DNA of 64,000 nt from SAR86 cluster bacterium (GCA_023703575.1 CP097969.1:434001-498000), one strand, 5' to 3'; counted from the first letter of the stretch, positions 37,547-46,356 are shown. Notes: generated from the sequence alone by a model not told the origin. Translations and numbers: made by a program.

Positions 37547-39025
37547 TTAAAACTTTAAGTTTCCTTTATATTTAAATATATCTCGCAGGTACTCAGTGAC
37601 TACATCTTCAGGGGTAGTGTTTTCAGGAATCCAAGTTTCATGATTTTCATCAAATTTGATTTCTATCCCTTTTGAGATTAGCTCTTCTTTCAGCCATTCA
37701 GTCGTATTTCGGTACTTATAAAATTTATCTTTATAAAAAAGTATTTCTCTTACAGCTATCAAGTTATCCTTCCATGGTAATTCCGCGAATTTAACAGAAT
37801 GCTCGTTCTTTAAAGGAATTGCTTTAGCGGGATAGTCAGTTTCAGGCGGCATGTCATAACCTCCAAGATAAATGGATACTTTATCTCTTAAGTCTCGTAT
37901 AGAAGAGGTTACATCGCTGTCCTCATTTCTAGTGAAATGTCTGCTGTAGTAACCTATAGTCTTGTAAAATGTTTCTCCTTCAATTTCAAAATAAATTTTA
38001 AAACAATCATTTTGAGAGGATAAATTTCCAGATTTGATCAATTCCCATTTAGGTCTCGGCATAATTTCTGTTGAAATAAATTTACAACCTAAACCTGGTA
38101 CATCATCTAGCTTTTGACAGTTTGATCTGAAAGATTCCAAAATAGATACGGTCTTCTCCCTCCAAATGAAGTATTCCTGTTCAAGACTATCATCTTTTTT
38201 TGCTGTAAAGGCTTCAATAATCCCATCTATTCTAGATTTACTGGTTCTAGATTTTTCAACTGTTTGGTTAGCAATAGCCAAACTATCCATTTGAGATTGT
38301 GCTACATGTGAAATAAAATCATCCCACTCTCCTTGGTCTGCTTCTTCAAGCAAATCAAGATACTTTAGACGATCAAATGAACCTGCAGCTGAAGGAAGAT
38401 AGTTATTCTTATACAAAACCCAGTCTTGAAGTGTTCTGGCTAATCTTCCATTGCCATCTTTAAAGGGATGGATTTTAGTAAATTGATTATGAAGCCAACA
38501 AGCCAAAACAATAGGATCACGTTCTTCAGATGCCTCAAAAAAAACGTGCAAATCACTTAATAATTCTTCTAATCTAATAGGTAAAGGAGGCTTGTGTATT
38601 CCTCCAAAATCTACTGGTATATTCCTTAGATTACCTGGATCAGCGGATTGATTGCCTTCGGTCACTATTCCATGCAACCTAAGAATGAATTCTAAAGTTA
38701 GTTCAGAGTTTTGAGCTTCATCAGAGGTTATAAAATCATTGGCTTTTTGAAGGTTAATAATTTCCTGGTTACCTTTACCTTCTTTAATTTCATCTTTAAG
38801 CCTAAATAGCTCTATCACTTCTTTTGTTTGTCTTGAGGATGCTCTAATACCTTCTATATTCAGACTAGTTCTTATTTGATCAACTACCAAAGCTTCTCTG
38901 ATTTGTTGGAGTTCTTCTGGACTAAGATTTCGTTTGTTGTGTTCATCAATACCCTTTGATATGAACCTGAGTGTTTCTTGAGTCTTCTTGGTTACTGGTA
39001 TTTCGCTGGGATCGATTATGTCCAT
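37547..39025 (-). CDS. Fic domain protein (class II, AMPylase-like)
   Basis: The 492-residue protein has the Fic active site HPFKDGNGRLAR at about residues 186-197, needed for AMP transfer to target hydroxyls. An inhibitory S-x-x-x-E-G element is seen before it (SLNIEG, residues 54-59), the class II arrangement in which an N-terminal helix blocks ATP use. The C-terminal 220 residues carry no motif I know. It starts the R-M operon, so it may regulate or guard the system. Whether it modifies DNA-handling proteins is unknown. Confidence 0.86.
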   Translation of the reverse strand: MDIIDPSEIPVTKKTQETLRFISKGIDEHNKRNLSPEELQQIREALVVDQIRTSLNIEGIRASSRQTKEVIELFRLKDEIKEGKGNQEIINLQKANDFITSDEAQNSELTLEFILRLHGIVTEGNQSADPGNLRNIPVDFGGIHKPPLPIRLEELLSDLHVFFEASEERDPIVLACWLHNQFTKIHPFKDGNGRLARTLQDWVLYKNNYLPSAAGSFDRLKYLDLLEEADQGEWDDFISHVAQSQMDSLAIANQTVEKSRTSKSRIDGIIEAFTAKKDDSLEQEYFIWREKTVSILESFRSNCQKLDDVPGLGCKFISTEIMPRPKWELIKSGNLSSQNDCFKIYFEIEGETFYKTIGYYSRHFTRNEDSDVTSSIRDLRDKVSIYLGGYDMPPETDYPAKAIPLKNEHSVKFAELPWKDNLIAVREILFYKDKFYKYRNTTEWLKEELISKGIEIKFDENHETWIPENTTPEDVVTEYLRDIFKYKGNLKF

Positions 39026-39081
39026 AATAGTTCTTAAGGATTAACATATCATATAGAAACACTCTTATAAACTATCGCTGT

Positions 39082-39411
39082 TTATAGCTGCATAAGAACC
39101 AGTAAAGAGGTGCACACTACAAAACCTGTATTTAAAGTAACATCTAAAAATTTTATTTCGATTTCAGCTATAACTTTCTCAACACCAAAATCTATAAGAC
39201 CTAAGAGACTTATTACAAAAACATAAAGTGTAATGAAAAGTGACAGTAGTGTGGCTACGTATAAGAATAATTTTTCATGTGTTAACAGAAAGATAAATAG
39301 AGTAACTGATCCACTTATTCCTATAGCATTTGAAAACAAGAAATGTGTTACAAAAGAAAAAATTTTTTTTATTGGTGATTGTTTAGTGTTTATTTTTTTT
39401 AATTGTGTCAT
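39082..39411 (-). CDS. Membrane protein, unknown
   Basis: The 109-residue product (ATG at 39411) has three hydrophobic segments (SNAIGISGSVTLFIFLL, FLYVATLLSLFITLYVFVI and TGFVVCTSLLVLMQL). A longer frame starts at 39504, but its first 31 residues do not look coding. No ribosome site is clear. Not recognised; it lies between the Fic gene and the WYL operon. Confidence 0.4.
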   Translation of the reverse strand: MTQLKKINTKQSPIKKIFSFVTHFLFSNAIGISGSVTLFIFLLTHEKLFLYVATLLSLFITLYVFVISLLGLIDFGVEKVIAEIEIKFLDVTLNTGFVVCTSLLVLMQL

Positions 39412-39594
39412 ATATTTTGGAGATAAAAAGAATACCTTGGCATATAAGGCGTCATGAGGTGACTTATTAGAATGCCCGTCTTTCCAGGCTGTCAATGCGA
39501 TCACTTCAAGGAGGAAAGCTCACATTGCAGATGTTTTTATATGTAGCACACCGTCTGCTGGCACTACCTCTTGTAGGAGGAGTAATTTTTAAAA

Positions 39595-39783
39595 CTAGCT
39601 TGTAAGTAGATCTATACCTTTCAGGAGACTTTGTGCTACTTGTCGATTTCTAAATGATAGTTCATATCGTATATCTTCAAGCTTTAAGGTATCACCAGCT
39701 ATATGAGCAGAGAAGGTTTCTTCGATTAATTGGCTATTTTGGAACTTAACGTAAGGTCTTTGTTGAGAGTAATAATTATGCAT
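39595..39783 (-). CDS. Small protein, unknown
   Basis: The 62-residue product has charged and polar residues and no motif (QLIEETFSAHIAGDTLKLED). It lies on the minus strand, divergent from the WYL gene. It could be a small regulatory partner or chance frame. Confidence 0.35.
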   Translation of the reverse strand: MHNYYSQQRPYVKFQNSQLIEETFSAHIAGDTLKLEDIRYELSFRNRQVAQSLLKGIDLLTS

Positions 39784-39833
39784 AGGTTGATCAATAAAAT
39801 TTGGCTTAATATAAAAAAATTTTATACTATTTT

Positions 39834-39847
39834 TTGACCATTGTCAA
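39834..39847. repeat. Small inverted repeat upstream of the WYL operon
   Basis: TTGAC-CATT-GTCAA is a perfect dyad between the divergent 39595 gene and the WYL operon, 26 bp upstream of the shared 19-bp element. Possible second operator. Confidence 0.35.
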
Positions 39848-39872
39848 CCTTTTCTAAGTATATTTTTATAAA

Positions 39873-39891
39873 GCGTCCTATAATGACGTCA
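39873..39891 (+). promoter_or_regulatory. Shared 19-bp element over the WYL operon -10 box
   Basis: GCGTCCTATAATGACGTCA contains a perfect TATAAT (39879-39884) and the palindrome TGACGTCA (39884-39891). GCGTC-N5-ATGACGTCA recurs at 44231-44249. Binding here would hide the -10 box, so it fits an autoregulatory operator. The ATG is 20 bp downstream. Confidence 0.7.
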
Positions 39892-39910
39892 CAATTAATT
39901 AAATACATTC

Positions 39911-40906
39911 ATGCCTGAAAGTAGTCTTAGACAGCTCCAACTTCTTCAGATATTGCCAAGACATCCTAGCAAGATCAGTACATTGGAAATCCAAGGTCAA
40001 TTAAATGACTTGGGATACTCGGTGTCACTTCGAATGATACAAAGAGACTTAGAGTCTCTTGAGTCTGTTATGCCAATCGTATGCGATGATAGAGAAAGAC
40101 CCTTTGGATGGTCGTGGCATCAAAGCGCTTTTGGTTTACAACCTTCTATGGACCCGATTGAAGCGCTGACTTTTAGTTTGGCAGAACAGTACTTAGAACC
40201 TTTGATGCCCAGCAAGAGCTTTAAAAGAATTAAAGTTTTCTTTGATCGTGCTAATTCTATTTTGAAAAAAATAAAGAGAAATGAAATCAGTCGTTGGAGA
40301 GAGCGTGTCAGGGTAGAGCATCAATGGCAAAGATTAGAAGCTCCTAAGATTAATGATCAAGTTGAAGCTGAGATTTACGATGCTCTTCTTAAGGGCAGAC
40401 AGCTTTCAGTGCTTTATACGAATAGAGCAGAGAAAAGGGCTAAAGAGAGAATTATTAATCCGTTAGGGTTAGTTTTAAGGGGACAGATACATTATTTAAT
40501 CTGTTCCATGGATGAGGATAAGGATAATCCGAGATTTTTACCTTTGCACAGATTTACTAAAGCCGAGTGGAATGGCAATACCTCCTATGAACCTAAAGGA
40601 TTCTCTGTAGATAAATATATAAAAGATAATAATTTGGGATACCTCTATTCCAATAAAGCTATAAACCTAGAGGCTAAATTTGATAGATCTGCTGGCTTTC
40701 ATTTGACAGAAAGCTCTTTATCTAAAGATCAAGAAATTACACCTCTTGATGATGGTAGGTTGCTTGTAAAAGCTAAAGTAAGTGATACAGCTCAATTAAG
40801 ATGGTGGCTACTTGGTTTTGCAGGACAAGTTGAAGTTATAAAACCGAACTTTTTAAGAGAGGAAATGATTCAAAATATCAAATCTATGAATAAGAGATAT
40901 AAATGA
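39911..40906 (+). CDS. WYL-domain transcriptional regulator
   Basis: The 331-residue protein has an N-terminal helix-turn-helix (HPSKISTLEIQGQLNDLGYSV, then LRMIQRDLESL), a linking helical region, and a WYL-type core with LKGRQLSVLYTNR, INPLGLVLRGQIHYLICSM and LPLHRFTKAEW, then a C-terminal WCX-like part (LRWWLLGFAGQVEVIKP). WYL proteins sense nucleic-acid-like ligands and often repress defence operons (BrxR, CapW). The stop overlaps the next start as ATGA, so both products are made together. The upstream 19-bp dyad is its likely operator. Confidence 0.88.
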   Translation: MPESSLRQLQLLQILPRHPSKISTLEIQGQLNDLGYSVSLRMIQRDLESLESVMPIVCDDRERPFGWSWHQSAFGLQPSMDPIEALTFSLAEQYLEPLMPSKSFKRIKVFFDRANSILKKIKRNEISRWRERVRVEHQWQRLEAPKINDQVEAEIYDALLKGRQLSVLYTNRAEKRAKERIINPLGLVLRGQIHYLICSMDEDKDNPRFLPLHRFTKAEWNGNTSYEPKGFSVDKYIKDNNLGYLYSNKAINLEAKFDRSAGFHLTESSLSKDQEITPLDDGRLLVKAKVSDTAQLRWWLLGFAGQVEVIKPNFLREEMIQNIKSMNKRYK

Positions 40907-43900
40907 ACGATATTAAGAGACATTCACCATCCAGTCTAATGAGATTCTTTGAATCACCTTTTGAGTCTCTTATTTATAAGTACCTAAGGGAGGTTGATAA
41001 AGACGCTGTGAAGGAAGACCAAGAAGATCCTTTTATGCAAGTTGCTTCCAAGAAAGGGGATCAGCATGAAATGGAATTATTTCATGATCTTTCCTCCGAA
41101 ATGTCTTCACGAATCATTCTAGATGGAGATCAAGAGGATATGATTGATGCCACTAAAGAAGCTATGAAAGAGGGTGTCGAACTTATTTATCAAGCAGCTT
41201 TAGGAGATAAACATTTTTTTGGAAGAGCGGACTTCCTTCATAAAATTGAAGGTAAATCAGATTTTGGTGATTATGCTTATGAGATTTGGGATGCAAAACT
41301 AGCTAATAAATCCAGACCTAAGTTTTTGATACAGCTATGCTGCTATTCAGAGATGTTGTCGGAACTCCAAGGCACTCTGACTGACACTTGCGTTCTTATC
41401 TATGGAAATAAAGAAAAGGAACGTTTTCAAGTAAAAGATTATTTTGTTTTTTATAAAGAAATCAGGAAACAGTTCTTAGTTTTCCAAAGCACCAACATGA
41501 CTAGTGAGCTTCCTGATCCTGATATGTATAGAAATTGGGGACGTTTTAGTGAACATGCGAAAAAAACTCTTGAAGAAAGAGATCATTTATTTCAAGTAGC
41601 AAATATCAAACATTCTCAAATTATTAAATTAAATGAAGCGGGTATTAATACTTTAAAAGAATTAGCTACCAGTGATATCAAAGTTCACAATTTAGATAAG
41701 AGAGTTTTAGACAGATTAAGGTTGCAGGCAGTTATGCAAAATCAAGCCAAAGAAAGCGGAGGCATACCTTATTCTTTACTCTCAAATGTAGAAATAGGGC
41801 TTGGTTTATCCTCACTGCCTCCTAAATCTGAATTAGATATTTATTTCGATATTGAAAGTAATCCTCTGCTTACTAAGATTCCTCTTCATTATTTATGGGG
41901 TGCAGCACATGAAGATAACGCTGAAGGTTTCGACTGTTGGTGGGCTCATTCTGAAGAAGAAATGAAAACTGCTTTTGAAGACTTCATTGATTGGACTTAT
42001 GCAAGATGGGAACAAGATAACGAAATGCACGTATATCATTACGGTCAATTTGAGATAACAGCTATAAGGGAGCTCATGGGTCATTTTGGGACTCGCGAAA
42101 GAGAGGTAGACAATCTTTTAAGAAATGAAGTGTTCCTGGATTTATATAGAGTAGTAAAACAGTCTTTGTGCATAGGAGCGGAAGGCTACGGTTTAAAAGC
42201 TATAGAGCCTCTGTTTAGAGAGGAAAGGGATAACGAAGTAAGTAGTGGTCAAGATTCAACGGTAGTTTATGAAGTCTGGTCTTCAGAAAGGGGAGATACA
42301 AAAGATCATACTGATAGTGAATATTTGAAAGAGATTTGGGATTACAACAAAGATGATTGTGTTTCATTAATTTCTTTGTCCGATTGGTTGAGAGTTATTC
42401 AAGAAAAAGAAGGTATTTCTTATTTCTTCAGAGCAAGCAAAGAACGAGAGGTTGAGAGGATTGATGCATCAAATCTTTTAGATGAATTAGTCCAGAACTT
42501 ATCAGAGAAAGATGAAAAACCTCATGCCCGGATCTTGGCAAATCTATGTCTTTACCATAAAAGAGAAAATAAGCCTGCCTACTGGCGACTTTTTGATCGA
42601 CTAGAGTCAACCGATGAAGAGCTTGTTGATGATCTAGATTGCCTGGGAGATTTAGTCGCTACTGGAGAAATTGAAGAAATCACTAGCAAGTCTTCAGCGT
42701 ATACATTTTCATTTGATCCAAACCAAGAAACAAAGATCAAACGAGGAGATTCAGTGCGTGTAAAGCAAGATACAAATATAAACGTTACCGTGCATGAGAT
42801 GAATTCTAATGACGGCAATATAAAACTTAAATCAACTAAGGAACTACCCAATCATTTAAGTTTGATTCCTCTCAATGTTGTTCCTGCAAGACCTATTGAT
42901 ACAAGCATTCAAGAAATAGCGGAAAACTATTTAAAAACTGGTAAGTTAAATAAATGCCTGGACAATTTTTTGTCCAAAGATCGACCGAACCTAAAAAAGG
43001 AGGGAGATACTAATTTATCAAAATGGGGCAGTAATACTCTGGAAGCAGCTATCGAGATCTCTTCTTCTTTGGATGGAGGGTATCTATGTATGCAAGGTCC
43101 GCCGGGTACAGGAAAAACCTATGTTGGCTCAAGAGTTATATCTTCCTTAGTCAATCAAGGTTATAAGATTGGGATTGCCTCTAATAGCCATAAAGCTATA
43201 AATAATATTCTCGAAAAAGTAATAAATGTTATGGATGAGGACGGTATCTCGGGTGATATCGCTAGAATACATAGTGGGCAGGATGAACTTTATGATAATT
43301 CTAGGATTCAACTTTTTAAAAATGTTGGTCAAGCCGAATTATCAGATGAAATTAAGATAGTTGCCGGGGTGGCTTGGACATTTGCAAATGACAAAATGGA
43401 AAGCGAACTGGATTATCTTCTTATAGATGAGGCTGGACAAGTATCTTTGGCAAACATGGTAGGAATGAGTAAATGCTGTAAAAATATTATTCTTATGGGA
43501 GATCAAATGCAGTTATCTCAACCAACTCAAGGAGTCCATCCCGAGGACTCCGGGGTTTCTTGCCTTGATTACTTGCTAGGAGAATTTTCTACTGTTCCAG
43601 CAGATAAAGGCATACTCTTACCTGATACCTATAGACTTAATTCAAATATATGTAATTTCATATCATCTAGGGTGTACGACGGAAGATTACAGTCCGTAGA
43701 TGTAGCAAACTCTAGAAAGATACAAATAAGTAAAGCGAATTTAGAAAAGGAGTCAGGTATCTGTTACTTACCTGTTCAACATGAAGGCAATGAGCAATCT
43801 AGTGCAGAAGAAGTTGAGGCTATAGAAAAATTAGTTGTTAATCTTCTAAAAGGTAAAAAAACAGATGAAGAGGGCAATGAGTCGTCCATAACTCCAAAAG

Positions 43901-44229
43901 ATATTCTAATAGTCTCTCCATACAATCATCAAATAAGATTACTCCAAGAGGCTATGGGGTCATCATTTGAAGTTGGAACAGTTGATAAGTTTCAAGGCAG
44001 AGAAGCACCTATTGTTCTTATCTCTATGGCTGCAAGTGATTTAGAAAGTGCTCCAAGAGGTGCAGATTTTCTTTTAGAGAGAAACCGTCTCAACGTAGCT
44101 CTTTCACGAGCTCAAACTTTAGCTATTCTTGTAGCTTCTCCAAACCTCAATCAACCAATAGCAAATTCCTCTAAAGAGATGTCCTTGGTAAATTTCTATA
44201 TGGACTTGGTGGATTACGCTATACATTAG
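40903..44229 (+). CDS. RecB-like nuclease / DEDD exonuclease / SF1 helicase fusion (TM0106-like)
   Basis: The 1108-residue protein has three parts. At about residues 100-140, GRADFLHKIEG and YEIWDAKLANKSRP fit a Cas4/RecB PD-(D/E)XK nuclease. A DEDD exonuclease-like domain follows at about 310-490 (IYFDIES; YHYGQFEITAI; YNKDDC). The C-terminal 450 residues are an SF1 helicase: GPPGTGKTYVGS at 732, DEAGQ at 843, MGDQMQLSQP, VGTVDKFQGREAPIV and LNVALSRAQT. It resembles TM0106-family proteins, whose function is not established to my knowledge. Coupling to a WYL regulator in an island suggests anti-phage or repair use. Confidence 0.88.
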   Translation: MNDIKRHSPSSLMRFFESPFESLIYKYLREVDKDAVKEDQEDPFMQVASKKGDQHEMELFHDLSSEMSSRIILDGDQEDMIDATKEAMKEGVELIYQAALGDKHFFGRADFLHKIEGKSDFGDYAYEIWDAKLANKSRPKFLIQLCCYSEMLSELQGTLTDTCVLIYGNKEKERFQVKDYFVFYKEIRKQFLVFQSTNMTSELPDPDMYRNWGRFSEHAKKTLEERDHLFQVANIKHSQIIKLNEAGINTLKELATSDIKVHNLDKRVLDRLRLQAVMQNQAKESGGIPYSLLSNVEIGLGLSSLPPKSELDIYFDIESNPLLTKIPLHYLWGAAHEDNAEGFDCWWAHSEEEMKTAFEDFIDWTYARWEQDNEMHVYHYGQFEITAIRELMGHFGTREREVDNLLRNEVFLDLYRVVKQSLCIGAEGYGLKAIEPLFREERDNEVSSGQDSTVVYEVWSSERGDTKDHTDSEYLKEIWDYNKDDCVSLISLSDWLRVIQEKEGISYFFRASKEREVERIDASNLLDELVQNLSEKDEKPHARILANLCLYHKRENKPAYWRLFDRLESTDEELVDDLDCLGDLVATGEIEEITSKSSAYTFSFDPNQETKIKRGDSVRVKQDTNINVTVHEMNSNDGNIKLKSTKELPNHLSLIPLNVVPARPIDTSIQEIAENYLKTGKLNKCLDNFLSKDRPNLKKEGDTNLSKWGSNTLEAAIEISSSLDGGYLCMQGPPGTGKTYVGSRVISSLVNQGYKIGIASNSHKAINNILEKVINVMDEDGISGDIARIHSGQDELYDNSRIQLFKNVGQAELSDEIKIVAGVAWTFANDKMESELDYLLIDEAGQVSLANMVGMSKCCKNIILMGDQMQLSQPTQGVHPEDSGVSCLDYLLGEFSTVPADKGILLPDTYRLNSNICNFISSRVYDGRLQSVDVANSRKIQISKANLEKESGICYLPVQHEGNEQSSAEEVEAIEKLVVNLLKGKKTDEEGNESSITPKDILIVSPYNHQIRLLQEAMGSSFEVGTVDKFQGREAPIVLISMAASDLESAPRGADFLLERNRLNVALSRAQTLAILVASPNLNQPIANSSKEMSLVNFYMDLVDYAIH

Positions 44230-44230
44230 T

Positions 44231-44249
44231 GCGTCATGATATGACGTCA
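44231..44249 (+). promoter_or_regulatory. Second copy of the shared 19-bp element
   Basis: GCGTCATGATATGACGTCA matches the element at 39873-39891 in 14 fixed positions, with the five-base middle different. CGTCAT-GAT-ATGACG is a perfect dyad inside it. It starts 1 bp after the fusion nuclease stop and 20 bp before the next start, the same distance as at the WYL gene. Confidence 0.7.
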
Positions 44250-44268
44250 AATAAGTTATTATTTCCAG

Positions 44269-44628
44269 ATGGAAATAAAAGACTTAAACCAAGAAGCAAT
44301 CATTAAAATATCTTTTCCTGATGAAGAAGAAATAGAAGATGACACTCATCGGATATTCTTAGGACTAGACTGTCTAAAGGAATACTTCCTAGATCTAGGA
44401 CTTGATCCAGAAGAAATATCTGATGCTATGGCGTTTTTTTGTGTTTCAAGGTTTTGTATGGAATCAAAGGACTTAGAGTTCGCCAGGCAAAGAGTAAATG
44501 CATTTTTGGAAATAGGTCTAGAGCGTTCCTTAGAAGAAAAGAAAAAACTTGATGATTCATCGGATATTCATCAAGCAGATTTCTTTTCAGTTTTTTTAGA
44601 TCCATCAAATAAACCAACCATTCAATAA
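44269..44628 (+). CDS. Small acidic protein, unknown (operator-controlled)
   Basis: The 119-residue product is very acidic in its first third (FPDEEEIEDDTHRIF) and helical afterwards (ISDAMAFFCVSRFCMES, then FARQRVNAFLEIGLE). It is not recognised. Because the same 19-bp element is 20 bp before its start and before the WYL gene, it is likely co-regulated with the nuclease-helicase, and a small acidic protein could act as inhibitor or DNA mimic. That role is speculation. No ribosome site is evident. Confidence 0.6.
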   Translation: MEIKDLNQEAIIKISFPDEEEIEDDTHRIFLGLDCLKEYFLDLGLDPEEISDAMAFFCVSRFCMESKDLEFARQRVNAFLEIGLERSLEEKKKLDDSSDIHQADFFSVFLDPSNKPTIQ

Positions 44629-44632
44629 TTGT

Positions 44633-45160
44633 ATGAAATTTTTTCTTTTTTTCTTTGCCTTCTTTCCTTTTAGTATCTTCTCTGAAATCGATATTACAAC
44701 AATTGACTCATTCAGGATTATAAATGCCGGACCTCATATGCTTTTAGTAAAAAAGTATTCAGAGAATCCCCGGTCAGATAATGGCTTTATCTTTCATGTC
44801 AAAAGACCTCATTGTTTTGCGGATCAACCCAGTTTTGTAATGTATTCCCCTGATTCAGAAGATTTTGATGAGCCAGAAGAGGACTCGGTTTTAAAAGCGA
44901 GTATAAGAGTCAATCTCAAAAAGAAAAAAGAGATTGATCTTAAAGTTTATCTAGCTTTAGAGGAAAGATCAGTTCTTGAGCTTAAAGGAAATTTTCCTAG
45001 CTTAAGAGGTGTAAGAGTAATGGAATTAGATTCTATTTATGGGAAAGATAAGTGGGTACTAGATCATTTAGATAAGGCAATTGAGGAAGCTACAAAAATT
45101 TGTGAATCTTTCGCTCCTTATGAGGAGGAAGAAGAGACCGTGAAGGAGACTAAAGTCTAA
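44633..45160 (+). CDS. Secreted protein, unknown
   Basis: The 175-residue product has a signal peptide (MKFFLFFFAFFPFSIFS) and a beta-rich body with HCFADQPSFVMYS, then a helical end with ATKICESF and an acidic tail. A similar layout (C-x4-6-P-S-x-F-V) occurs in the protein at 45674, so the two may be distant paralogues. Function unknown. It lies 4 bp after the acidic protein gene. Confidence 0.6.
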   Translation: MKFFLFFFAFFPFSIFSEIDITTIDSFRIINAGPHMLLVKKYSENPRSDNGFIFHVKRPHCFADQPSFVMYSPDSEDFDEPEEDSVLKASIRVNLKKKKEIDLKVYLALEERSVLELKGNFPSLRGVRVMELDSIYGKDKWVLDHLDKAIEEATKICESFAPYEEEEETVKETKV

Positions 45161-45381
45161 TGAGATTAATAGGATTTTTTATCTATATGCTTGGCTTGTT
45201 CTCTTTTATTGTTTTAGCTTTTGCATATAGAGACTATTCTTTTCAACTATTATTTATATTTTTATTCTCCACCTCAACCTTAACCTTAGGAACTTATATC
45301 CTGTGTTTGAGTAAGGTGAAGCATTATCAAGAAGATTCAGAAGAAGATTTAGAAGTTATAGGTAAATTTTCTCTTTACTGA
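45160..45381 (+). CDS. Small membrane protein, unknown
   Basis: The 73-residue product has two membrane helices (about 3-22 and 28-50) and an acidic C-terminus (EDSEEDLEV). The ATG overlaps the previous stop as TAATG, so it belongs to the same operon. Not recognised. Confidence 0.6.
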   Translation: MRLIGFFIYMLGLFSFIVLAFAYRDYSFQLLFIFLFSTSTLTLGTYILCLSKVKHYQEDSEEDLEVIGKFSLY

Positions 45382-45405
45382 ATTTAATAAATTTTTTTTC
45401 AACAT

Positions 45406-45687
45406 ATGAAAACTAAAGAACAGCTTAAAAAAGAGATCTATGCTCTACGACAAAATATATGTTGGATACATGGAGATGATCTTTTAAAAGGTATCGCAGA
45501 GCCAAGTTATGGAATTCCATCAGGATATGACTCTGAGGTACAAAAGCAATATCCTTTTCACGGTCTATTTGTTGATTTAGGTTGCTTGGCAGCTCCATCA
45601 GATCAAACAAAAGGGCAGGTTGTTAATGTATGCCCAACTTGCAAAAAAGAGGCATTAATTTATCTGGAAACTCATGAAAATGAATAG
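45406..45687 (+). CDS. Small cysteine-containing protein, unknown
   Basis: The 93-residue product has a CPTCKKEAL element near the C-terminus and other cysteines (NICWIHG, LGCLAAPS), a pattern that could bind zinc. Tyr, Pro and Gly are common in the middle (SYGIPSGYDSEVQKQYPFHG). Not recognised. It overlaps the next gene by 14 bp. Confidence 0.55.
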   Translation: MKTKEQLKKEIYALRQNICWIHGDDLLKGIAEPSYGIPSGYDSEVQKQYPFHGLFVDLGCLAAPSDQTKGQVVNVCPTCKKEALIYLETHENE

Positions 45688-46285
45688 ATCAATACATATA
45701 TTAGTTGTCCTTTTATTTACAGATATCATTTTCGGCGAAGTTGAATATAACTCCTTGCATGACGAGACATATTGGTTTCCTAATAGCGAATTCACTCTCA
45801 AAGGTGTTCAAACAGGCAGTGTAAGAAGTAACTTAGTTTGGAAGGACAGAATGTACGTGATGGTTGACGAAGAGAACTGTTTAGGCGAACCCTCAATTTT
45901 TGTCCAACTCTCAACCAATAAAGTAAAAACTAAATTCCCAGATTTTGATTTCACTTCTTTAGAAGATAAACACGTTGATCTGGTCTTAAATTTTGATGGC
46001 AAATATATTGAAAATAATCATGCCAAGATAATTAATGCTTTAGAATTTGATGATGGAAACCACGCTATTCATCTTAACTTGGGAAGAGTCTATAAATCCT
46101 TTTTGGCTATTGAGGAAGCTTATGAGAATTTACTAGGGTGGAAAGTATTAACCATAAAAATTCAAGATGATGATCCTAATATTAAATATTTTGCTTTTCC
46201 TGAAAGACAATACAGAATGTTGGGTTTTAGAACACTAATGGTGCACCTTATAGAAGAGTGTAAGAAAAGTTCTAAATATCGCTAA
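45674..46285 (+). CDS. Secreted protein, unknown, possible paralogue of 44633
   Basis: The 203-residue product has a signal peptide (MNRSIHILVVLLFTDIIFG after a two-residue extension) and a beta-rich body. The element NCLGEPSIFVQLS resembles HCFADQPSFVMYS in the protein at 44633, and both end with a helix holding one Cys (LIEECKKSS). Two secreted proteins of one type inside the defence-like island are notable. Function unknown. Confidence 0.6.
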   Translation: MKMNRSIHILVVLLFTDIIFGEVEYNSLHDETYWFPNSEFTLKGVQTGSVRSNLVWKDRMYVMVDEENCLGEPSIFVQLSTNKVKTKFPDFDFTSLEDKHVDLVLNFDGKYIENNHAKIINALEFDDGNHAIHLNLGRVYKSFLAIEEAYENLLGWKVLTIKIQDDDPNIKYFAFPERQYRMLGFRTLMVHLIEECKKSSKYR

Positions 46286-46335
46286 AATTTTTACAATTTA
46301 AAAAAGAAAGACTCTCTAGACAAAACACTTGTTGT

Positions 46336-46356
46336 AAATCCGTTAAGGATTTTTGA
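46336..46356 (+). terminator. Possible weak terminator
   Basis: AAATCC-GTTAA-GGATTT followed by TTGAG. It lies at the junction of convergent genes and overlaps the end of the HD gene. Weak stem. Confidence 0.3.

Noticed and set aside
39412-39504. Longer start for the membrane protein ending at 39082
   Set aside because: The additional 31 residues lack membrane or signal character; the ATG at 39411 is more plausible.
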